A DNA stretch of 64,000 nucleotides, from positions 62,001 through 126,000 of the forward strand of contig CANQRH010000001.1 of the NCBI GenBank assembly GCA_947626225.1, written 5' to 3'. A program made the translations under genes and the position numbers. Below are positions 38,933 through 48,203 of the stretch, in pieces; the first letter of the stretch is position 1; each line of letters begins with the position of its first letter. Under the pieces are notes generated by a model. It ran no database searches. It saw only the letters and a list, made by a program, of their open reading frames with translations, and was not told where the DNA came from. This DNA is from Candidatus Gastranaerophilales bacterium (GTDB taxonomy: Bacteria; Cyanobacteriota; Vampirovibrionia; Gastranaerophilales; Gastranaerophilaceae).

Positions 38933-39276
38933 AATAAGCAACTCATAAGCCGTGTTCTGTTTCTAAATAATCATCTGTCTTATATCGGAATTACTTCCGA
39001 TCTTCAGCGATCTGTTCCGAAGCGGGCGGACAACCCTTAACCTTCGACTCGATCTTGCATTCTGCAGGGGTTTACCTTGACCGATACCTTTCGATATCGC
39101 AGGTGAAGCTCTTAACTCACCGTTGCACCATCGCCTGTGACTTTTGTCCATCGGCAGTCTGTCATTTCTGTGGCACTTTCCACCGGCTCACGCCGTCCGG
39201 ACTTTCTCCGGCTGCCTGTCCTTGAATGCACGGACTTTCCTCACCCTTTAAGGGCGCGATTATTCGATTGCTTATT
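38933..39276 (-). ncRNA. rnpB: RNase P RNA (class A)
   Basis: Minus strand contains GAGGAAAGTCCGTGC, GAAAGTGCCACAGAAA, AAGGTAAACCCC and ACAGAACACGGCTTATGAG; P1 AATAAGCAA/TTGCTTATT pairs the two ends. Confidence 0.93.
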
Positions 39277-39958
39277 GACTATCTCTGATTGATGTATTGA
39301 TTGTTACGTATTCCAATGCTTTTACATCTGCCGGATCAATTCTCAGTTTTCCGTTTGCAAGTATTTCCACATTGTATTGGTCACAATCTTCAACGCCTGA
39401 CGCACACCGTTTATTTGGAGCATCAGCACCGTTTACATCTATTTTGATTATACCTTTACCGGCTTCCGGACTGGAATCATCAAATGTTCCGACTTTCTTT
39501 TTGTGAGACTTCCAAGCATTTATAGTTCCGCTCAAATCCCATTTTACACCGTCAGATGTATAAAATACATGATTTGTTGAATCTTCACTTTTATAATTTA
39601 TTCTGTTTTTGAATAATTCATAGAATTTGTTACTGCCGGATGCATCTTCTCCTTCATAATTAACTTTTCTGGTATCATCAAAACCCCAGTAACATTTTTT
39701 GTCATCCGTAACTGTTACACCGCTTGTTTCTTCGGTGTAATTGCTTCCGCAATTACTGCGCATATCGGGATACATATTGTCATCGTTAATCATTGTACTG
39801 ACAACCTGTTCCACAATATAAAAACTCTTTTTAACCATCATTTTATTTTTGTTTGGTCTGTTTTTAAATATTGCCGGAGTTACAATCGCTACCAAAATAC
39901 CGATTACTGCAAGGGCAACCATAAGTTCCGATAATGTAAAACCTCTAAACTTTTTCAT
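39272..39958 (-). CDS. Pilin-like protein with prepilin-type N-terminal motif
   Basis: MKKFRGFTLSELMVALAVIGILVAIVTPAIF; C-terminal IDVNGADAPNK. Confidence 0.9.
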   Translation of the reverse strand: MKKFRGFTLSELMVALAVIGILVAIVTPAIFKNRPNKNKMMVKKSFYIVEQVVSTMINDDNMYPDMRSNCGSNYTEETSGVTVTDDKKCYWGFDDTRKVNYEGEDASGSNKFYELFKNRINYKSEDSTNHVFYTSDGVKWDLSGTINAWKSHKKKVGTFDDSSPEAGKGIIKIDVNGADAPNKRCASGVEDCDQYNVEILANGKLRIDPADVKALEYVTINTSIRDSQ

Positions 39959-40093
39959 ATAAAATCCTTTCGTTTTTTATTGTTATATTAACATATTTAC
40001 ACAGATTTTTCAATAATTTTCTCCTACGTTAAGAGGATTTAATTAAAGTTTTTATTAAAATATACCGATTAAAAAATTTGAGAGGTATTTTTC

Positions 40094-40459
40094 ATGTTCA
40101 ATAACGTAAACAATCCCTTCAACAGAATAGTTCAGTCATCCACTTCTTCGGACAGTAACGGAAAAAGGCAGAAAGAAGAACCCAAAAAAGAACTTAAAAA
40201 ATATATTGAAGAAGATGAACCCGATGAAGTTAAAATAGGGGGACTCCCGCTATTGACGGAAGATGATATTATTTCCATGACACAAAGTTATATTGCTAAA
40301 TTGAAAAGTGAAAACGAAGGAAATGAAAAGATTATCAAAAAACTCGATAACTACCTTGAAAAATTTGATGTTTTTAAGTTTATGAAAAAAAATCCCAATA
40401 TGACCAGTCCTGATTTTTACATGGTTATGTTTAACGAAACGGAAGGATTACTTAAATAA
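40094..40459 (+). CDS. Hypothetical protein, 121 aa
   Basis: C-terminal LEKFDVFKFMKKNPNMTSPDFYMVMFNETEGLLK resembles 54483..54854. Confidence 0.65.
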   Translation: MFNNVNNPFNRIVQSSTSSDSNGKRQKEEPKKELKKYIEEDEPDEVKIGGLPLLTEDDIISMTQSYIAKLKSENEGNEKIIKKLDNYLEKFDVFKFMKKNPNMTSPDFYMVMFNETEGLLK

Positions 40460-40474
40460 AATTCATATTCATGG

Positions 40475-40503
40475 TTGACAAATTTTTCGTTTCATGTTAT
40501 AAA
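40475..40503 (+). promoter_or_regulatory. Sigma70-type promoter TTGACA-17-TATAAA
   Basis: ttgaca 40475-40480, tataaa 40498-40503, 17-nt spacer. Confidence 0.65.
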
Positions 40504-40528
40504 AAGTGTGGGGTAAATGTATATTTAT

Positions 40529-40558
40529 AAGTCTTGTCTATGACAAGACTTCTTTTTT
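40529..40558 (+). terminator. Intrinsic terminator
   Basis: AAGTCTTGTC-TAT-GACAAGACTT followed by CTTTTTT. Confidence 0.85.
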
Positions 40559-40657
40559 GCAAAAAATTATTTGTAAATTAAATGTTACAATTCACAATTT
40601 TTATTAAAGTTTTTGGAGCATGCTTCCGTGAATAAATATACAAATCGGAGGTAATAA

Positions 40658-41008
40658 ATGGAATCAAAAACTATTACGGATTCAACCGCAGCATCAAACA
40701 TTATTTTGAAAGAAATTATTGATGCCGAACGCGCTGACAGGATTTTAAAAACCGAATTAAGTTCACAGGATTTATTTAAAATTGACAGTGCAATCCTATC
40801 TTCATTAAGAAGTACGAGAGATTTTTCAAGAGATTTACTAAAACAGCTTGAAAACGGTGTATTTGAAAGCATTACCGTTAAAGCGCCGAAATCAATTGAT
40901 AATGAACTTCAAAAAATTCAATGTCAAACTATTGTTGATATTACAACCCCGCTAAACGATATGTTTAATGAAATGGCTGACATTGTAACGGCAGAATTAG
41001 TAAAATAA
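40658..41008 (+). CDS. Hypothetical protein, 116 aa
   Basis: MESKTITDSTAASNIILKEIIDAER...; GGAGG RBS. Confidence 0.65.
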   Translation: MESKTITDSTAASNIILKEIIDAERADRILKTELSSQDLFKIDSAILSSLRSTRDFSRDLLKQLENGVFESITVKAPKSIDNELQKIQCQTIVDITTPLNDMFNEMADIVTAELVK

Positions 41009-41025
41009 AGAGGTAAATAACCTCT

Positions 41026-42351
41026 TTATTTTTTTTCCGAACGTTCACGTATTGAAAGCTTTACGGGAGTGCCGAAAAATCCGAAAGCTTCTCTCAATTT
41101 GTTTTCCACATAACGTTTGTAATGGTCTTTCATCAAATCCGCGTTGTTAGCAAAAATTACTATATGCGGAGGCTTTATTCCCGTTTGGGTAACATACATT
41201 ATTTTTAGCCGTTTACCTTTTGAAGATGCCGGCGGATTAAGCATATAAGCTTCTTTTATAACTTTGTTTAAAAGTCCGGTTGAAATTCTTTTTGTACACT
41301 CTGAGTAAACTTTTTCCGCTTCCGTAAATATATTGTTTAACCTTTGTTTTGTTACGGCGGAAATATAAATTTTCGGTGCGAATTCCAAAAACGGTATTTC
41401 ATTGGCAAGTTTTTTGTCATATTGATTTATGGTATTTGATTTTTTGTTTTCGATTAAATCCCACTTATTAATTGCAATAATCAAGCCTTTTCCCGCTTCG
41501 GTTATTATAGAAGCTATTTTCTTATCCTGATCCGAAATACCTTGTGAAGCGTCAATTACAAGAAGTGCAATATCGCAGTCGCGAATTGAGCGGATTGCTC
41601 TGTCAACCGCAAATTTTTCCACACCCCAGTCAACTTTTGATTTTTTTCTTATACCGGCCGTATCAACTATTACAAAATCTCTGTTGTTTACTTTTACGTA
41701 ACTGTCAATGCTGTCGCGTGTTGTACCCGATACATCGGAAACTATTACTCTTTTTTCATTAAGAATTGAATTTACGATGGAAGATTTTCCGGCATTCGGG
41801 CGGCCGACTATGGCAATTCTTATTGTATTGTCTTCTTTTTGTTCAAGATTCCGTTCAAAATTTTCGGTTACCAAATCCAGCAAATCACCGACTCCGCCGC
41901 TTCCATGTAATGCGGAAATACCTATCGGATCACCCATTGATAATGAATAAAAATCATTTACCATTAACAAAGATTCAGGGTTGTCGGATTTGTTTACCGC
42001 CAGAAATACGGGTTTCCCGGATTGTCTTAAAATATTTGCTATATCATAATCAACAGGATTTACACCTTCTTTTCCGTCAACAAGAAAAATTATTTTATCG
42101 GCTTCTTCGCAAGCGATTTTTGCCTGGTCAAATATGGAAACCATAATTTCATCTTCATCATCGGGAATTATTCCGCCTGTATCAATTACTGTAAACTGTT
42201 TATTTTGCCATTCGACATCAAAATAAATTCTGTCGCGCGTTACTCCCGGCAAATCATCTACTATGGAACTTCTTGTTCCTACCAAACGATTTACCAGTGT
42301 TGATTTTCCCACATTCGGGCGGCCGACTATCGCTACAACGGGTTTTTTCAT
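41026..42351 (-). CDS. der: Ribosome biogenesis GTPase Der
   Basis: Two GTPase domains: VAIVGRPNVGKSTLVNRLVG and IAIVGRPNAGKSSIVNSIL; C-terminal KH-like region. Confidence 0.97.
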   Translation of the reverse strand: MKKPVVAIVGRPNVGKSTLVNRLVGTRSSIVDDLPGVTRDRIYFDVEWQNKQFTVIDTGGIIPDDEDEIMVSIFDQAKIACEEADKIIFLVDGKEGVNPVDYDIANILRQSGKPVFLAVNKSDNPESLLMVNDFYSLSMGDPIGISALHGSGGVGDLLDLVTENFERNLEQKEDNTIRIAIVGRPNAGKSSIVNSILNEKRVIVSDVSGTTRDSIDSYVKVNNRDFVIVDTAGIRKKSKVDWGVEKFAVDRAIRSIRDCDIALLVIDASQGISDQDKKIASIITEAGKGLIIAINKWDLIENKKSNTINQYDKKLANEIPFLEFAPKIYISAVTKQRLNNIFTEAEKVYSECTKRISTGLLNKVIKEAYMLNPPASSKGKRLKIMYVTQTGIKPPHIVIFANNADLMKDHYKRYVENKLREAFGFFGTPVKLSIRERSEKK

Positions 42352-42372
42352 GATTTTAATTATAGCATGAAA

Positions 42373-43206
42373 TTAAAGTGATAAATAATAATCTTTTAAA
42401 AGCTTACAATCATCTTCAATATTAGGACTTTCGCATACAAGAGCACCTTTAATTTCAAACTTTTTCATGGCTTTCAGCAAATCTTTGTAATTCATGTCCG
42501 AATTTTCAAGATTAAGATGATTTTTTTCACCTTTTGCAGTGTATTCGATCCCTGCAAGATGTCCGTGAAAATTTTCAAGAGCGTAGCTTCCCAATTCTTT
42601 TCCGAGTTTTTCAAAGATTGAACAAAATTCATTATACGAATTTATTTCACCGTTTGTCCGCGCATGAAGATGAGAAAAATCAATACAAGGTAAAACATTT
42701 TCAAACTCTTTGGAAAGGTTTATTATTTCATCCAAATCTCCCCATTGAGTACCTTTTCCGGTTGTTTCGGGACGAACCCATACTTCTGTTTTTTCTTTAT
42801 CCAAAATATCCGTTATCCGCTTGGTTTGAGCTTTAACCTGATTGAAAACCGTCTGTTTGTCCTGTCCCATATAAAATGCCGCATGATATGTAATACTGAA
42901 TGCTCCCGCCTGAAATGCAACGGATGCTGTGTCAATTATTCTTTGCACACTGGCATCAATTTTTTCCGGCTCTCGGGAATTCAAATTTATATAGAAAGGT
43001 CCGTGTGCAGTTATTGCAAAATCATTCGACATGGTTTTTACATATTCACGGTGTTCTTCTTTCATTCTTACACCGTGGACAAATTCCAATTCCATACCGT
43101 CTAATTTCATCTCTTTCAAAATATCAAATGCATCAGGATAAGTTCCGTTTCCTGTTCTTAACGGCATTCCGGCTGTTATAAAATTTAATTTATCAAATTT
43201 TTTCAT
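42373..43206 (-). CDS. TIM-barrel AP-endonuclease-2/endonuclease IV-like protein
   Basis: 277 aa; AITAHGPFYINLNS, PETTGKGTQWGDLDEI, PCIDFSHLHARTNGEINSY. Confidence 0.8.
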   Translation of the reverse strand: MKKFDKLNFITAGMPLRTGNGTYPDAFDILKEMKLDGMELEFVHGVRMKEEHREYVKTMSNDFAITAHGPFYINLNSREPEKIDASVQRIIDTASVAFQAGAFSITYHAAFYMGQDKQTVFNQVKAQTKRITDILDKEKTEVWVRPETTGKGTQWGDLDEIINLSKEFENVLPCIDFSHLHARTNGEINSYNEFCSIFEKLGKELGSYALENFHGHLAGIEYTAKGEKNHLNLENSDMNYKDLLKAMKKFEIKGALVCESPNIEDDCKLLKDYYLSL

Positions 43207-43577
43207 ACTTTTACCTTTAACAAATCGTTTAGTATTTCACAGACATCCGAAACATATTTTGAACAATGTTCTTTTTTGGCTTTGCCTTCCAATCCGGCTG
43301 ATAATATTCTGCAACAGGTTACTTTATTCCTTTTCTTAAATTCTTCAACAATACTTGCGGAAATTTCTCTTGCACTTTCGGGAAAACAAAATCCCGCAAT
43401 CATCTGTGCGGCAGCCAGTGTTCCGCATATACATCCCGAGGACATACCGCCCGAAAATGCTGTCGATGCCGAATAAAATGTTTCCGGACAAAGTCCTTCT
43501 TCAATTGCTGTTTTTATGACGGCTTGAGAACAGGAATGTCCGTTTTTAAAATAATTTATTGCTCTTTTTGTATCCAT
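43203..43577 (-). CDS. C_GCAxxG_C_C family protein
   Basis: 124 aa; NGHSCSQAVI, AFSGGMSSGCICGTLAAAQMIAG, VTCCRIL. Confidence 0.85.
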   Translation of the reverse strand: MDTKRAINYFKNGHSCSQAVIKTAIEEGLCPETFYSASTAFSGGMSSGCICGTLAAAQMIAGFCFPESAREISASIVEEFKKRNKVTCCRILSAGLEGKAKKEHCSKYVSDVCEILNDLLKVKV

Positions 43578-43597
43578 GACAGAATTATATCATAATT

Positions 43598-43830
43598 GTA
43601 GAAAAGTACATGTTTTTTTGTAGAAAAGTATGTTTTTTTCTACAATTTTTGTTTTTTTGTGTGATTTTATTTTTTTTCTACTTTTTTTTAATATATTTTT
43701 CTACTGTTTTTCCTACAAAATAAAACCTGTCATAACTTCATTTCAGATGGTTTTCTACAAATTTTTAAAGGTTATTATGATTATTATATATATTATTTAA
43801 TTATTAATATATTTATAATAAAAAGAATTG
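43598..43830. other. Candidate replication origin (DnaA-box-like cluster plus AT-only tract)
   Basis: Seven TTTTCTACA-like boxes in about 162 bp followed by an A/T-only tract, upstream of dnaN. Confidence 0.6.
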
Positions 43831-44021
43831 TTTGTTATTTAGAAAGCAGGATAGGTGAAATAACAATTGTTTCACCCGTCACCTTGGTTATGTAGGTCGG
43901 TTTTACTAAACCGACAATATCAAAAGATTATTTACCAATTGCTAAAAAAAGTAAAATTTTCAGATAATTACTTTTATTTGTCCGTTGATTTTGTATAATT
44001 TTCTTGTAAGAAGGAGTATGT

Positions 44022-45143
44022 ATGAAATTTGTTGTAAAAAAAGATGATTTGTATAACGGTATAAAAATAGTTGAAAGAGCGACATCGGTAAAAGCATTAC
44101 AGCCGGTTCTGCTAAATATTCTTATTGAAACCGTTGATAAAGGAACGATACGATTAACCGCTACGGATTTGGATTTTACGGTTATTGCACTTGTTAATGC
44201 TCAAGTGGAAGAAGAAGGTAAAATAACTCTGCCGTCCAGAACTTTAAATGAAATCGTTTCAAAACTCGGCGACAAATTAATTACATTTAATATGAATGAA
44301 GGCGAAAATTCGGTTGAAGTCACCTGCCAAAATTCAAAATTTGATATTATCGGTATTTCCGCATCAGAATTTCCGAAAGAACTTTCTGCCGTGAATGTAG
44401 ATTCTGCGGAAGGTTTTGATATTGAAATCAGACCGTTTGTAAAAGCCGTTAAAAAAGCGGGATTTGCTGCGGCAAGCTATGAAACAAGCAATCTTTTGTC
44501 GGGTATTGTTTGCGATATCTCGGGTAATACGCTTGAAATTGCTTCCACTGACGGAAACCGTCTTGCAAGAGTAAGAGAAAAGATTGATAACAAAGACAAC
44601 CACTCAAAACAACTCATTATTCCTTCCAAAACACTTAATGAATTCATTAAAATGAGTGCATTTATTGAAGAAGATACAATAAAGATTTATACCGAAAAGT
44701 CAAAAATAATTATTAAATCTGAAACAACAACAACAATTTCAAGACTTCTTGAAGGACAATTCCCGAAATACAATCAATTAATACCGCAGGAAAGCCCGAA
44801 AGAAGCCGTTGTAAATGTTTCAAAATTTGTATCGGCACTTGAACGTGTTTCTATTATGGTTAACGAAAAAACAAGCATTGTTAAATTGGAATTTAGTCAT
44901 AATAATTTAAAACTTCTTGCGGATACACCGGATTCGGGTAAATCTGAAGAAAGTTTTGATATAGATTATACCGGTGAAGATTTGACCATTGCATTCAATT
45001 ATAAATATGTTCTTGAAGCATTGAAAAATATTGATTGTGACGATGTAAAAATAGGATTAAATACACCGCTTTCGGCAACAATGTTTAAACCCGCAAGTGA
45101 TGAGGACTTTGTCGGATTAATAATGCCGGTTCAAATCAGGTAA
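44022..45143 (+). CDS. dnaN: DNA polymerase III beta subunit (sliding clamp)
   Basis: MKFVVKKDDLYNGIKIVERATSVKALQPVLLNILIE ... EASTDGNRLARV ... C-terminal VGLIMPVQIR. Confidence 0.97.
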   Translation: MKFVVKKDDLYNGIKIVERATSVKALQPVLLNILIETVDKGTIRLTATDLDFTVIALVNAQVEEEGKITLPSRTLNEIVSKLGDKLITFNMNEGENSVEVTCQNSKFDIIGISASEFPKELSAVNVDSAEGFDIEIRPFVKAVKKAGFAAASYETSNLLSGIVCDISGNTLEIASTDGNRLARVREKIDNKDNHSKQLIIPSKTLNEFIKMSAFIEEDTIKIYTEKSKIIIKSETTTTISRLLEGQFPKYNQLIPQESPKEAVVNVSKFVSALERVSIMVNEKTSIVKLEFSHNNLKLLADTPDSGKSEESFDIDYTGEDLTIAFNYKYVLEALKNIDCDDVKIGLNTPLSATMFKPASDEDFVGLIMPVQIR

Positions 45144-45926
45144 TCAATTTTTAACTTCCCATTTTTCCTGAAGTTTGATAAGTTTTCCGGTATTGACCAT
45201 ATTATCAATGACATAGTTAATTTTTGTCATTAATCTTTCCGATAACTTATCTTTTCTGAAAGCAATGGCATAAGGTTCTTTCGAATACCTTTTTGGAAGG
45301 AGTCTTACGGATTTGTCGTTTAAAGCATAACCGAGAAGAATGGTATCATCAGCCACAATTCCGTCAGCTTTTCTCTGTTTTAATGCGTCGAATGCATCAT
45401 TGTATGTTTTAAATCCCATAACTTCAACTTCCGGAACATTTGTTCTTAAATTTTGTTCTCCGGTTGATCCGAATACAATTATTAATTTTTTACCTTTAAA
45501 ATCGCCCAGTGCGTGATAATCTGAGGAAGAATTAACCATTATGGCTTGTCCTGCAATATAATAAGGGTTTGAAAAATTCAAAATCACCTGTCTGTGGTTT
45601 GTTATTGACATTGTAGCAATAAGAATATCAACTTCACCCGAGAGGAGTTTGGAAATTCTGTTTTGTGCCGTCACTGGAACAAATTCAACTTTGTCCTCGC
45701 TGCCCAAAAGACATAACGCAATATATTTTGACAAATCAATATCGTAACCGTCAAGTTTACCTTCTTTGTTTCTGAAACCGAAAGGAAAAGTGTCTTCTCT
45801 TACGCCGACAATAATTTTTCCTCTGTTTTCGATTACGGATAAATCATCCTGAACAACTTTTTTCTTACCGCATCCGCATAAAAATAAGCAAAAAAATGAT
45901 AAAATAAATACTAAAAGCTTTTTCAT
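45144..45926 (-). CDS. Amino-acid-type periplasmic substrate-binding lipoprotein
   Basis: Lipobox LFLCGCGKKK; GKIIVGVREDTFPFGFRNKEGKLDGYDIDLSKYIA (SBP_bac_3-like). Confidence 0.9.
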   Translation of the reverse strand: MKKLLVFILSFFCLFLCGCGKKKVVQDDLSVIENRGKIIVGVREDTFPFGFRNKEGKLDGYDIDLSKYIALCLLGSEDKVEFVPVTAQNRISKLLSGEVDILIATMSITNHRQVILNFSNPYYIAGQAIMVNSSSDYHALGDFKGKKLIIVFGSTGEQNLRTNVPEVEVMGFKTYNDAFDALKQRKADGIVADDTILLGYALNDKSVRLLPKRYSKEPYAIAFRKDKLSERLMTKINYVIDNMVNTGKLIKLQEKWEVKN

Positions 45927-46098
45927 AGCAAAATAATAAATAATATTTTAAACAAAGTCAATTAATAAAACTATCCAGATGAATAACCTCTTGCGGTAAT
46001 GTTTATCCCATTGAATAAAGTACATAATCAAGTATCAGTTTTTTAACGACGTTTTTTGGGTTTTTTAGAAAAAAATCCCGCAACACAAGGAGGTAAAA

Positions 46099-48144
46099 AT
46101 GACTATTAAAAAACTTACTGTGGCAGCTGCAATTGCCGTTGGAATAGCAACGTGTTCCTTGAATCAGGCAATGGCTGCATGCCCTTGTGCAGAGCCTTTG
46201 CCGACAGTAACAGGCCCTGCCTGCCCGATTGAGGAAGCAATGCCTGTAGTAACAGGCGGTGCATGTCCGTGTGAAAAACAGGTACCGAAATGCGATAAAT
46301 GCAAAAAACCTATACCTGACTGCGGATGCAAAAAAGCTGATCCTTGCGACAACCCGTGTGAAGAAAAGAAACCTGATTGCGGATGTCCCGATGAAGTCAG
46401 CTGTGACAAACCGGCAGAACCTGCATGTGCTTTATGCCCTCAAACAGGCAAACCCGACAGAAAAGATATGAAACAAGTTTACGGTTATCCTAACGCAATT
46501 TACGGAACCAACAACTATGTAGGTCAACCTGCAAATTCAATCTTTTCTACAGACACACCCTTACTCGGAACACCGAGAGTTCTGTCCTCAGCAGTAAACG
46601 GAACTACAGTATCTTCAGCAGGGAACGTAACAGGTGCGGCTTCTCAAATGCCCTGCCTTAACGAAGCACCTACAAGACATAACGGTATTCCGATTGACAG
46701 AAACGAAAGAATAATGGACGGTAACAACTGCCCGATTGATTTTCAATCAACAAACTCAATTGATGCATTAAAAAAGTCTTTCGTCCCTTACGAAATCCCT
46801 AATCAGGTATTTCCGCAGACAACCGGTGCTGCGGCAAACTTCGGCGGATGTCAATTTCCCGATGTCCCGAACGGTTTTTGGGCGGCATGCGACATCGATA
46901 AACTTGCAATAAATGATGTTGTTGTCGGTTACCCTGACGGTTATTTCAAACCTAACAGAAATATTACACGTGCTGAATTTGCAACAATTCTTGTTAAAGG
47001 ATTCAACTTAGACAAGGCTGATATGCCCCGTGAAGGTTTGTTTAAAGATGTTCCCATGAGCAACTGGGCAAACCCCGCAATCGCAAAAGCCGTTGATGAA
47101 GATTTGCTTAAAGGTTATCCTGACGGCAGATTTAAACCTAACCACCCCGTTACAAGAGTGGAAGCTTTATCAACAATTGCAAAAGGTATGACTTGTGATA
47201 TCGACCAATGCAAAGCGGATGAAATCTTAAGCAGATATTCTGACGGTGCATCCGTTCCTAACTGGGCAAGAATACCGGTTGCAAAATCACTTGAAAACGG
47301 TGCATTAAAAGATATGCCTAACCCGAATATGATTATGCCGAACAAAGAAGCTTCACGTGCCGAAGTTGCGGCAATGATGCAGACAGTCCGCGTTGCTTTA
47401 GGTTATGATACTAACCCGAAAACAGCAAACGATATTTGCCCTGCATGTCCCGTAAACAAAAATGCTTTTGTTGAACAGGAAGAAATCGTTAAAATTCCTA
47501 CATTGAAAGTTAAAATGATTGACCAATTAACTGCAAAATCTTCACACGTAGGACAATACTTCAGAGCTAACACTCTTGAAGATGTTACAATTAACGGTGT
47601 TACATATCCTTGCGGTTCAACCGTAACAGGTCAGGTTGTCGAAGTTATCAGACCGTCAGGCTGCGATAAAGGTGCATTGAAATTATCATTCACTTCTATC
47701 AAAAACGGTGATTGCAAAGCAAACTTGCCGAAACAAATTTTGCAGGCACAGGTTAACAAATCAAAACAGGTTAACCCTGTAGCAAGATTGGTTGAAGCTC
47801 CGTTCACACTTGCCGGTTCTTTGGTAGGTATCGCAGGCAGAACAGTCGGCGGTGTTGTTACCAACTTAGGTAACGCTGTAGAAAACGTATCAAATGATGC
47901 AGGTTATATGTTAGGTCACGTATTCCAAGGACAATTTGGTGCAGCTGCACGTAACCTTGGCGACGGAATTTGGGAAACCGTAAAAGCTCCTGTTGACGTA
48001 ACAAGAACGGCATTGTCGGGTACAATGGGATTATTCCAAACTACAGGCGATGAATTTGCTTACCTTGTTGACCCCCGCGGATACAAAATATCTGCAGTTA
48101 ACCCGAGAGAACACATAACAATTGCATTTGGCTGTAACGAATAG
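46099..48144 (+). CDS. Secreted SLH-domain protein with Cys/Pro-rich N-terminal region
   Basis: Signal peptide; Cys-rich segment ACPCAEPLPTV...CALCPQTG; SLH motifs FPDVPNGFWAACDIDKLAINDVVVGYPDGYFKPNRNITRAEFATILVKGF and a second copy; RBS AGGAGG. Confidence 0.9.
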   Translation: MTIKKLTVAAAIAVGIATCSLNQAMAACPCAEPLPTVTGPACPIEEAMPVVTGGACPCEKQVPKCDKCKKPIPDCGCKKADPCDNPCEEKKPDCGCPDEVSCDKPAEPACALCPQTGKPDRKDMKQVYGYPNAIYGTNNYVGQPANSIFSTDTPLLGTPRVLSSAVNGTTVSSAGNVTGAASQMPCLNEAPTRHNGIPIDRNERIMDGNNCPIDFQSTNSIDALKKSFVPYEIPNQVFPQTTGAAANFGGCQFPDVPNGFWAACDIDKLAINDVVVGYPDGYFKPNRNITRAEFATILVKGFNLDKADMPREGLFKDVPMSNWANPAIAKAVDEDLLKGYPDGRFKPNHPVTRVEALSTIAKGMTCDIDQCKADEILSRYSDGASVPNWARIPVAKSLENGALKDMPNPNMIMPNKEASRAEVAAMMQTVRVALGYDTNPKTANDICPACPVNKNAFVEQEEIVKIPTLKVKMIDQLTAKSSHVGQYFRANTLEDVTINGVTYPCGSTVTGQVVEVIRPSGCDKGALKLSFTSIKNGDCKANLPKQILQAQVNKSKQVNPVARLVEAPFTLAGSLVGIAGRTVGGVVTNLGNAVENVSNDAGYMLGHVFQGQFGAAARNLGDGIWETVKAPVDVTRTALSGTMGLFQTTGDEFAYLVDPRGYKISAVNPREHITIAFGCNE

Positions 48145-48165
48145 CCGCAGTATAATTGTTGCCTG

Positions 48166-48200
48166 AAAAATACCGGTGTCAAATGATGCCGGTATTTTTT
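48166..48200. terminator. Bidirectional terminator
   Basis: AAAAATACCGG...CCGGTATTTTTT between convergent genes. Confidence 0.8.
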
Positions 48201-48203
48201 ATG

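Noticed and set aside
42534-43181. Several plus-strand ORFs opposite 42373..43206
   Set aside because: Antisense frames with no domain signature; the minus-strand TIM-barrel protein is clearly coding.
45143-45144. dnaN and the substrate-binding protein gene end with no gap; possible missing terminator or assembly issue
   Set aside because: Directly abutting convergent genes are common in this compact genome; both C-termini look complete.
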